Positions 11,301 to 22,865 of a stretch of 64,000 nucleotides of DNA are shown here, piece after piece. The first letter of the stretch is position 1; each line of letters starts with the position of its first letter. The position numbers were made by a program, and so were the translations under genes. This DNA comes from Macrostomum hystrix (taxonomy: Eukaryota; Platyhelminthes; Macrostomidae). Where the stretch lies: the NCBI GenBank assembly GCA_950097015.1, contig CATNEN010000028.1:124001-188000 (forward strand). Reading direction: 5' to 3'. The notes under the pieces are model-generated. The model searched no databases. It saw nothing but the letters and a program-made list of their open reading frames with translations, and had not been told where the DNA came from.

Positions 11301-14300
11301 TTTCTTGTCGTGAGCCGCCTTCTGTTGCTGCCCGGCGACCACCAGATTCTCCTCGATGAACTCGCGGATCCGGGCCAGTCGCCGCTCCAGCAGCGCTGAG
11401 TAGGTGCCGATGTCGAACTGCCGCTCGCTGCTCTGCACCTTCGGCGGGAGTTGCGGGTCGCGGCCGGTCATCACCGTCAGCGGTGCCACCTTGGTTGAGC
11501 TGTGGACCCTGGAGTTGTAGGACAGGACCACTAACGGCAGCTGCTCCTCCCAGCTGGACTCGGTCTCGGCGAACAGCCTCAGCAGCTGCAGCAGTGACTT
11601 GTTGCCGCGCTCCACTAGTCCGTTTCCCTGCGGATGATACGGCGTGGTGCGCGTTTTCCTGATGCCCAGCGCTTGCAGCGTCTCCTGGAACAGCTCGCTC
11701 TCGAAGTTCGCGCCTTGATCCGAGTGGATGACGGACGGGACTCCAAACAGGGAGAAGACCTTCACTGCAGCATCCACGATGGTTTTGGCGGTCTGATCTG
11801 GCATCGGCACGGCGGTCAGGAACTTGGAAAACTGATCCTGCATCACCAGCAGGTAGCTGTTGCCTCGATCTGATGTCGGCACCTTCAGTACGTCGACCGC
11901 CACCGTCTGCCAGGGCTTGCCGATCGGCATCTCACCGAGTGGGGCTGCGGGCCGGTGCTGCGCTTTTTTCAGCTGGCAGGTCTGGCACTCCTGACAGAAA
12001 CTCACCGCGTCGCTCTGCAGCCCAGGCCAGTACGCGGTCTGCTTCAGAGTGTCGGCCATTTTCTCCGGTCCGAAATGGCCGCCGATGCCCTCGTGGAAGT
12101 CAGTCAGGAACTGACGCTGCAGCAACTCCGGGATCACAGGGACCTCTCTCGGCCCCGCAGCATCATTGAAAACCCGGCAGAGAAGACCGTCTTGAATTCG
12201 TAACTTCCGCCAGATACGGCTGAGGTGTCGCAGTCTGCTGTCGGACCATCTTGGCCGAGTCCCGCTGTCGTTCTGCAGGGCCTCGATGACCAGCTGGAGC
12301 TTCGGATCAGCCCTCTGCGCCTGTCGCAACTCCCGGTTGGACACCTGCGGCTGCAGCTCCGTTGCCGACGACGCTCCGATCGTTTCGCAGTGGCCCTCGT
12401 GCATCCTCGACAGGCCGTCCGCCTCCACGTTGTCGACGCCCTTGGTGTACTTGATGGTAAAGGCGAATTCCTGCAGCAGCAACCGCCAGCGCCCGAGCCG
12501 GCCGTGGCTGTCGACCCGCTGGGAATTCAGAAACGTGAGTGGGCAGTGGTCGGTAAAGACCGTGAAATGCCGACCGAGCAGGTAGTGGCGGTAAGTCTTC
12601 AGCGCGTGCAGGATCGCCAGGCACTCCTTCTCGACGGTTGAATAGCCCTTCTCCGGAGCCGTGAGTGCTCTGCTGCAGTACTCTATCACCTGGTCGCCTT
12701 GCTTGAGCACGATTCCGACTCCGGTGTTGCTGGCATCCGTGTAGAGCTGAAAGTCCTTGGAAAAATCCGGGTGGCCGATGATCGGCGGCTGCTGAAGGGC
12801 CTCTTTGAGCCGTCGAAATGCCGTGCCGCACTCGTCAGTCCACTCGAACTTCTCCGTCTTGCTGGTCAGTCTGTGCAGCGGTCCGGCGATATCGGAGAAA
12901 CTCGGCACGTACTTCCTGTACTGGTTGCAAAGGCCTAGGAACTGCCGCACCTGCGTTGGGGACTGCGGCTCCGGCCACTCTTGGATGGCGTGCACCTTCT
13001 CGGGACTCACAGTGGCACCCTTGGCAGAGAACACGGTGCCGAGAAACGTGACCTCCGGCAGACCCAGCTGGCACTTGCTGCCCCTGACTGTGAGCCCGGC
13101 GCCTCTGATCTTCTCGAACACTTCTCGCAGGTGCTGTAGATGCTCGGCCTTTGACTTGGAGAAGCACAGCGTGTCATCCATGTAGGTGAAGGTTTGCTCG
13201 GCGCCTTTGAACACGCGGTTCATCAGGATGGTGAATGAGCTCGGGCCGCCGCAGACGCCCTGCGGCATCCTCTTGAACTGATAAAGCGGCATGCCGGGCC
13301 CAGGGCTGAAAGCTGTCTTCTGCCTGTCTTCCGGCTTCATCGGGATTTGGAAGTAGCCGCCGTTCAGGTCAATCACCGAGAAGATCTCGTTGCCAGCTAG
13401 CTTGTCCTTGACAAAGTCCATCTGCGGAATGCCCTGCGCCGACCGCACCGTCTTCTTGTTCAGCTCGCGGTAGTCGATCGTCAGCCGCAGGTCTCCGTTC
13501 TTCTTCCGCACGTACACCGGGGGCGCCACGTACGGGCTGTCCGACTCCTCGATGATGTCGTTGTCCAGCAGCTCCTGAATGAGCTTGTTAACCTCAGGTT
13601 CCCAGTGCACCGGCAGCTTTCTTGGAGGAATCCGCACCGGAACATCGTCGATCAGGGGGATGCTGTGCTCGTGGCGATCTGTCAGTCCCGGCCGCCTGGA
13701 GAAGATGTCGCTGAACTCGTGCACCAGGGCTCGGATGTCCGGGTCCTTTACGACAGGCAGGTCGACCTCTTTCGTGCTGAAATCCGGCACGAGCTTCTCT
13801 TCGAGGTCCTCCAGCTGGCTGTCTGCGTCGAGATGGCTCACGCCGTCCATCACGCACGAGCTCTTTGGTGGTGCCTCTGCGCTGTCGCTGAAGTCCAGGC
13901 ACATGTTGCTGGCCTTGATGAAGTCCAGCCCGATGATGACGGCAGCCACCAGGCCTTCCGACACGTAGAACGGGTGCTGCCGCTCGATGCTGCCGAGCGA
14001 CACCGCCAGGCTGGCCACCTGCCGCACCGGCACCGCCTGCTGGTTGACTGCCCGCAGTTCCAGGTGGACGCTTTCCAACTGAACTCGCTGCATTCTCTGA
14101 AGGACCTGCTTGTCCACGATTGATACCTGGCTACCCGAGTCGATCAGCGCCATGACGTCCGCACCTCCGATCTTGCACTGCAGCTTGGATGTTGCCGGGT
14201 TCGGTCTGATAACGACTGCTGCTGCGCTGCTGCCTACTGTGCCTGCGCCGCCCCCCTCTGCGCCCCGGAACAATCCACTCACGCTGGGGCCCGCGCTCAG

Positions 14301-17300
14301 AACTGGCCAGGGTTGCGGGCTCCGCCCCGGCCGTTGCCGTTTCCCGACGGCTTCTTGCAGTTTCTGGCGAGGTGGCCGCGTTGGTTGCAGTTCCAGCAGG
14401 TTACCTCGCGCTGTCTCCTCGCACTGCGAACCGCGCAGGAGTCGGAAGCCTCCGAGCCCAGCTTCGCTGCCAGGTCTTGGACCGTCGCCTGCAGTGAGCT
14501 GACCGCGGCCCTCAGATCTGCGGTCTCGGTGCTGCCGCAAGTAGTTCCGGCTGCCGCCGCGAGGGGCGGCCGGCTTCCATCCGTGGTGGCAGAAGGCAGC
14601 TCCAGTAGCAGTTGTGCCCGCGCAAGGGCGTCGCTTACCGTCTTGACTGACGCGTCGGCTCTGATTTGCCTGCTGACATCCGCTGGCAGTCCGCGGATGA
14701 AGTGATGGGTCAGCATGGTGTCTGTGGCGTTCTTGTTGCTAACGCCAGCGTCCTTGAGCAGCTGCTTCAGGTGATAGAGAAACAGACGAGGAGGCTCCCC
14801 AGGCAGCAGCTTCCGGCTCTCAAATGCCTCCAGCGCTAAGAAGTGCTGGCTTTCTGGGTGAAATGCCTCGGTCAGTGCATGGGTAACCTGACTGTAGTCG
14901 CTCTTATCCTTGTCACCGAGCTCAAGGAAGACCGCCAGAGCCCCACCATCCAGAAACGTTGGCAGATGCAAGTGCTTATCATTTGTCCACTTGTTGGCTG
15001 CCGCACACAGCTCAAACCGCTGCAGCCACTCCTTAAAGTTTCCAGAGCTAAAAGTTCTCGGAATCGCGCGATGACTGCCCTCTGCCATTCTGAGCTCTGC
15101 TACCACTTGTAACACGCGGTGTTTGGCGGTGTGAAACCAGATTCTACGAAGGCCCCGTGAGGCCGTGCTTGTTGTATTTATGTCAGTTGCGATTACGTAA
15201 TCAGCGATGTACAGTAATGAACGATGTTAAACGAACGAACAGCAAATACGATAGAATGATTCAGCAAATTATTAGAAAGATTGTTAACATTCAAAAACTG
15301 CCTCAAAGGCTAGGAATAAAAACCATTACAAACGGAACACATGTACCAGAAACACATCTGTGACGCTCATTCAACGGAACACATTTACCAGAAACACATC
15401 TGTGACGCTCATTCAATGGAACACATGTACCAGAAACACATCTATGACGCTCATTCAACGGAACACATGTACCAGAAACACATCTGTGACGCTCATTCAA
15501 CGGAACACATGTACCTGACACACATGAGTGTTTTCTCCGTGACTTAAATTAACTATGACTTAGTGCAATGTGTACCGACCTTCTTACGCTTGCCCTCGTC
15601 GTTAAGCAGAAAGGCAGCTACATAAGGAGTGAAAATCGCCGTGTAGATGACCAGCACAAGGATGAACCAGTCCCATACAGCCTTGAATGGCGAATAGTGC
15701 AGTATAGTGCAGCTGTGCACACTAGGTGACTGCAGCTTGTACTCTGGCAGAGCTTCCGAGCCCAGCGACAACATCTGGAACGCCAGGTATTCAGCCTCAC
15801 ATAAAATATGAAACGAACATTCCAAATTCACATCAACCGACATGCTTTCAAGATAGACACATCAGCTGTCATGCCGTTTATGATATCAATTATTTGATAT
15901 CTCGTGACGCATGCAATTGCATATGAACAGAAGAATTAAAGTCAATTTAGCGCTCCGCAGACTCAACACCAATTGCTTTTGAGAAGTTTCAAATCAAGAG
16001 AAAAGAGACAGTCAATCAAGGCAGTTTTGTCCTGCAGGCACTGAGAACTTACGCGATCAAATTCATTTTCGTAGTCGATTTCGTTCTGCCAAATCTGATA
16101 TTCGTTTGATCGTTCCAGTTATATGCATATCTTTTTGGATCTGAACAAGATGGAGCTTGATTTGAGCTTGATATAAACTCTGGGAAATAACCAAGTTGCC
16201 AAGTTTGGCAACACAGTTTTTTACTATGTTCCGATTGGCTATTCGAGTCGAAATAGCCTCAGCCATCCCAGTGCAAAACTCACATGAGCCACCCGCTCAG
16301 TGACATTGTGACGCAAAGGAGTTGCTGTAGGCGAGAAGCTGACGCTCTGATGTCTATGGCTAAAAGTGCCCACAGCGGAGCCCGAATTTGCGGGCACAAA
16401 TAGGCGCCCGGACTCCATCGATTTCGCTTCAAAGCTGTGCCGTCTCGAGCGAAAAATGTTTTCCACTTCACCTGCAAAATCAGCGATTGGTGGCGATACA
16501 GTCATAGCCAGCCATTGCTAATCATTCATCACTTTGTCATGGTACTCACCTGCGTCATCGAATCTCGCCGACAAGTCTAAACCTTCGAAGCTGGGGCTCA
16601 GCGATAGCAGGCTCTCCGCGCACTGATCATTCGGCATCAGCGGGATCAAGCCTCCGCCGTTTCCGCCACCGCCGTTGCCGCCGCCGGCCCCTCCACCGAC
16701 TCTACCCAGTGCACTGCCGACCGATCCAAAAATAGCCTCATTGGCGCCTCCAAGAATGGGCACCGTCGTGGCTACGTCTGAGGACGCCGCCATCGTTGAG
16801 AAGAAGCCGCCGCTACCGCTGCCACCAGTGATTCCGTCAGTGCCGAACGAGTCGTCCCGACGGAGATGCATCCCGGCTAGAGCCGCGCGAACCATGCCGC
16901 GGAAGGTGTCGCCAAGGCCCAGACTCCCTGGGAGAATGGGCATCGAGTTTTGATGATGGCAACTGTCACTATACACACTGGCACAATGTCCTTATCTTGC
17001 TGGCTTCAAAGCGGCAACTGCAGAAGCTTCGAAGGAGAGCTTTTGCTCCATCGGTCAGAGCTTTGGTGTATGCTTGAGCCAAGGACACTGCTACATTTTA
17101 TATTATGGCAGCCTTGGTAGTTTTACATAACACTGTACATTCAAAACTATGTCCGTTGCAAATATGCCGTATGTTTGTTTCTGATTTCCTTGTTTGGATT
17201 AGTTTTTTTTGTTTGGTAGTGCCATATGTTAGTACAGTATGTACTTTAGTTTCTTGTGTCTGCTTCATTGCGGCAGCCCGCCCTCTGCTGTTGTCTATGG

Positions 17301-20300
17301 TCATATTCCATAGATATGCACTGCGGGCGGGCCGTGAAATGCGTTTCACGCCCGCTGACTACAACACCAATATTGATGGGCTGCAGAGGGCTGAAACGAG
17401 GTAAAACGTTGAGGCGCGTAGCGTTTCACCTGATTTCAGCCCGAGTATATTGCAACGTCCTGTGTTGTTTAGTAGTCCTTGGCTTGAGCAAGACACTAAT
17501 AATAATAATAAGACACTTAATTTCCCTAGTGCTTTAGTTTATCTAGCTCTAGAATGGCTACCAGCATAAGCTGGGGTAGAGATTCGAGTGGGTGTTGCGC
17601 CCCAGTCCACGGACTGAACAGCTGTGCTTACGGAAATACCGCGCAATAACTATTCAAAGCCAATTGGGCTTGGTGTAGTTGTTATCTGTAAAGCTGACAG
17701 GTTCGTGCGATTGTGAAAGAGGTTTGATGGAATCTGGCATGTCATGGGACTATCATAGAAAGATGTGAATCTCACATCATATTAGCAGAATTACAGAATG
17801 CGCATGATCCAAGTAAGAAAGCTGCCAAACTTTTTGATGTTTTCTTAAAAATAGACGAGCTGGAAGCACATTAATTTTAAAGTTTCCGAACTGCCAGGTC
17901 CTTACCTGTGCCCGTCTATTATTTTGTAGGTGTCCCCATCTAATCCTAGCTTTTTCTTTTCCTCCCCCTGTCATCTTCGCTGACAGCGTCGCTGTCCTCA
18001 GCATCGATTAATAACCCTCCCTGTGCCTGTCATTAACTTATTTTGAACTTCTCAACAACTTCCAAACATTTTTCCTGGCCCAAACCTCCCTCTGTGAATA
18101 TTACTCACGTGCGTGACATAGACATTGACAAAATGTTGAGTCTCATTTATCACTTCCTGATACGGGCACTGATTTAGCAAGTCAAATCAAGCAACTAGAA
18201 AATTTCCCAATCTCTTAGAAGAAAATATAATAAGAAGAGAAATCCAGAATTTTGTGACATTTCATTCTTTTTGTTTTGGGCTTGGGTGCCGTTTCGTGGA
18301 TTTGTCAAGCTTCACGTTTCGTATGACGTTTCGAGCTTTTGAGATGTTTTGACGATTGTGTGATGTTTCGAGTTTTTGAGATGTTTTATAGGATTGCGTG
18401 GCGTTTCGAGTTTTTGAGACGTTTTGACGATTGCGTGACGTTTCGAGTTTTTGAGACGTTTTAATGATTGCGTGGCGTTTCGAGTTTTTGAGACGTTTTA
18501 ACGATTGCGTGACGTTTCGAGTTTTTTTAGACGTTTTTTATGATTGCGTGACGTTTCGAGGTTTTGAGACGTTTTTTATGATTGCGTGACGTTTCGAGGT
18601 TTTGAGACGTTTTGACGATTGCGTGACGCTTCAAGTTTTTGAGACGTTTTGACGATTGTGCGACGTTTCGAGCTTTTGAGAAGTTTTGACGATTGTGTGA
18701 CGTTTCGTTTTTTCTGTCGTTTCGTGTTTGTGTGACGTTTAGAGTTTTTGTGTGACTTTTTTAGGACGTCTCGAAATTCTTGGATGCTTCGCATCTTGTT
18801 TCGTTCTCTAGCCCTATTTTCAAACTTGTTGCAGCTTAGAAAAAGTTTTAAATCCTTGGCTTTTATGGGCTCAGAAAATTAAAAAGCACTCATTAAATCT
18901 GAAATTTCTCTACAGAGCCAAGCTCAGTAAGCATAGCACTCGTTGTCTCAGGAGTGTCAACGCTAGTTGGTGCTAACGTACTCAATTCCCTACCCTGGAC
19001 GAAGACTAAGCAGGGGTCTGCGCGGAATGAGAGAGAGAAATGGAGAAAAAACTGCCAAATATCCTAGTCCGTATTTCATTTCCCCAGCCTTCAAGCTGAT
19101 TTTGAGGGCTCGGGGCGGAGTTGCTGTGGGTTGCTAGGAAGGGCGAAAATCGCATTTCGCTGCTGGCCACGCAGCGGAGAAAGCTATGGGATATTTCGGA
19201 CTGGAGCAGTGTGGGAAATTTATCCCCGCACTGTTGTGGAGATTCGTCATTTGATTTTCCTGCTTACACCAGAAGTAAACAATATTCAGACAAATGCTAG
19301 TTCCATTGTGATTGAATCTTCAGTACACTCACTCGACTTTCGACTTTTTGTCGGTTTTAAATTATTTTTTGTGCTATTCGTTTAGAGGATCGATCGACTT
19401 GACTTTTCAATTTAAATTAGAATGAACGAGTTGTACTCAAATATATATTAGTAGTAAGCCTCTGCAGCTCCATATGTTAGGGGTCTTAAGGTGTCCTGAG
19501 CAAGATACTTAATTCCCCATTGCTTCGGTTCACCTAGCTGGGTTTGGCAATTCACCAGTCCGTGGACTGAAAAGCAGTTGTACATAGCTTTTTAGAGGCG
19601 CCCGCAATAGCAGCGGCTGTGCAATTGGCTGCTCATCTCGTTCAACTTGTTTGAGTGTAGCTTCTGTTCATATTTTATTTTCTTGTACCACTACCGTTGA
19701 CTTAGTTTGCCATTTTATCATGGAATATAATCATCCAGATAGCTATGGAGTTGCTTTATCATTTTTTAAGAAAACAATTGCAATGGGCTTTTGCACAAGC
19801 TCAACAGAGAAAAAGGAAACAGAATAGGAAACTATTAGGAAAGAGTCTAGCTTGTGACTGCAGAAAATTAGTTCTCCTTTGTCTACTCTCCTGCGGCGAA
19901 GCAACAATAGCTGCTGTTTCAGGTTTGCCGAGTCCCGTGGTACTTTTTGAGCACCAGTAATTTAGACAAAATGCATCTGACATGCCTTTAGGTTGCTCTA
20001 AACTTAAAGGTAGTAAAAAGGATGGAAAAATAAAAAAGCAAAAGGACCTGCTCACTGCCGTGGTTGAATGATCTTCCTTCAATCTGGGCAACTGCGGATC
20101 TTAATCTAGACTCTTGAAGAAGTTGGGACAATCAGTCACTTGGTCAGATGATGGATCACAGATTTCTTCCACTGTCTTTGTAACTCAAGTGAATCTTTGA
20201 TCGTTATCTTCAGTTCGTGTCTCATCGCTCAGGAAGCTCAAAATTAAAAAGGAACATCATGTACTTTTATTCCCTCTCCAAAGAGAATGAATGCCCCCAC

Positions 20301-22617
20301 CCAAGGCCGAATCTTACTCAAGCTTGTCTCCAACAGACATTCGGATATTTGGAATCTGAGAATTGGAAATTTGAGGCGCCTTATGAGGGGATAAAGCAGA
20401 AAGACTTTGCTAAACATATTGTTTGAGACGCGGAGTTTTAGGCACTCTATGCATATTTCATGACATTTTTGACATCGCTGGTGCCGCTGACAGGTTTTTA
20501 GCTGCAGTATTGTCTGTCAAGTGTCCTTGAGGAATCCGACTGTTCATTTCTAGCACAATGAGACGACATTCTGGAAAATCTATTGCCAACCTGATTAAAA
20601 AATTAGCTTGGCCATGCTTCAACTACAAAGTTGAGGGTCCGACACTCACAATAATGTCCCTGAGCACGAAGCCGAGATAAAGTGGCATGCATTTTCGGCG
20701 GAATGAGTTCTGGTGTGCTGTATTTTACCTTTTGTTTTATTTTAGCTTCTTTTGAACTGATTATTACACTTTTAGCTTCAAACTGGCAGCTAAAATGAGT
20801 TGGGAGTGAATCTTGGTGCACTTCTTAGTGTTTGAAATGCTTCTTAAGTAAAGTAGCAGCTAGTAACACCAATATCTCTCACAAAAGCTGAATTGTCATT
20901 CCGTTCAGTCAATCGCAGTTCTCTCCATTTTTGTCTTCTGTCTGTCTTGGAATTGAGTGAAAAGTTGCTGCCTCTGAAACGTCATTTTCTTGTTCAGAAG
21001 TTTATAGAGAAATATAGAGGAAGATTTTCCGCTCCGCTAAGCATAGCCCGTGTCCTTCCCAGCCCTGTCCTAGCAACCCCATCTAATTTCACCTCATCAG
21101 ATCCCAATGCTGGAAAGAGATGTCAGGAGTGTTCGGAGCCTTCTCATGCTGCTGCTGCTGCTGCTGCTGCTGCTACCGAAAAATGGCCAGCAAGGGTGGG
21201 CACAAGTTCTCCCAGGAGGAGAAGGCTGGGCAGAAGGTCGGGCAGGGGGGACGGTGGCGCGTGCGGAGATAAACGAGAGACTTCGAGTCGCAGCCGGGGG
21301 TGCAGGCACAATCTACTTGTCCTTCTCTGAGGCACCCGCGAGCTTCACCGCCCGGCCTTCTCCCTCTAAGCCAAGCCCGGCGCCTGCCCTTTCCAGCTCA
21401 TTTGCAATCACGCGATCTTCGACATGAGAGAAGTGGACAAGCCAGCCAGGCCTCTAATATAAACTGTATTAAATTAAAGAGCTCCCTGCACGCAATGGCC
21501 GAGAATTGGAGTGCCCACCTCTTCTGCATGGAGTATTGCAGAAATGACATGTCTTCTGTTGCTTTTGCTAGATAAACAGCGATATTTACAGATAGGGGCC
21601 TGCTGCCGGACTCGCTGAATTACCGGACCATGTCATTCTAGCCCGAAATTCATCTCTTAGTGAATAGCAGAATCAGCTGCCAACATTTGGTAGGATTTGC
21701 TTTAGGATTCGCATTCCATTCTAATCCTTCTCTTGGTAGTTATAGATTAGCAATCCATTCTAATCCTTCTCTTCGTAGTTATAGATTAGCAATCCATTCT
21801 AATCCTTCTCTTGGTAGTTATAGATTAGCAATCCATTCTAATCCTTCTCTTGGTAGTTATAGATTAGCAATCCATTCTAATCCTTCTCTTGGTAGTTATA
21901 GATTCGCAATCCATTCTAATCCTTCTCTTGGTGGTTATAGATTCGCAATCCATTCTAATCCTTCTCTTGGTAGTTATAGATTAGCAATCCATTCTAATCC
22001 TTCTCTTGGTAGTTATAGATTAGCAATCCATTCTAATCCTTCTCTTGGTAGTTATAGATTAGCAATCCATTCTAATCCTTCTCTTGGTAGTTATAGATTA
22101 GCAATCCATTCTAATCCTTCTCTTGGTAGTTATAGATTAGCAATCCATTCTAATCCTTCTCTTGGTAGTTATAGATTAGCAATCCATTCTAATCCTTCTC
22201 TTGGTAGTTATAGATTAGCAATCCATTCTAATCCTTCTCCTGGAAGCTATTGATTAGCAATCCATTCTAATCCTTCTCCTGGAAGTTATAGATTAGCAAT
22301 TCATGTTGCACAAGTGCTGCCCATTTGCTTGTGGACATTGGATTTCTACTCGAAGAAACCCGAACTGACCTCAAAGGGCAAGTCAATCAGCTTCTTTGCC
22401 GCACCTCGAACCAACTCGTGCCAATTAATCCCCTGGAGCCAGAAAATTCTTGGGATCCAAACGTATGATTGGAGTAAATTACCTGCCTGATTAGAAATCA
22501 CTTTCTAAATTCATCTTCGGGACGCAAAATGCGTGCTAATGAACTTGCTCAGAAAAACTGGAGTTCAACGATAGATAGATAGATAGTTGGATTGATAGAT
22601 AGTTGATAGTTAGATAT

Positions 22618-22685
<68 letters not shown>

Positions 22686-22686
22686 T

Positions 22687-22785
<99 letters not shown>

Positions 22786-22810
22786 TTAGATAGATATATA
22801 GATAGATAGT

Positions 22811-22865
<55 letters not shown>

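Larger units (their letters stand above)
10619..15330 (-). mobile_element. Full-length Ty3/gypsy LTR retrotransposon
   Basis: This is a 4.7-kb element with two 223-bp LTRs that differ at a single position by eye. It is flanked by the 4-bp target duplication AACG (10615-10618 and 15331-15334). It is transcribed leftward: the 5' LTR is at 15108-15330, then the primer binding site, gag, pol (protease, reverse transcriptase, RNase H, integrase in Ty3 order), a polypurine tract and the 3' LTR. There is no envelope gene. It sits on the same strand as ERG, in the intron between the S1 and S2 exons. Removing it and one AACG restores an intact minisatellite unit. Its near-identical LTRs and open frames indicate a very recent insertion, possibly still mobile. 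Confidence 0.97.

Noticed and set aside
21107-21427. Signal-peptide-like leucine run in a plus-strand frame
   Set aside because: The leucines come from a (CTG)n microsatellite, and no conserved domain follows.
21660-22253. 197-codon frame repeating a 13-residue unit
   Set aside because: The 39-bp repeat keeps any frame open. There is no ATG-led gene context and it runs antisense in an ERG intron.
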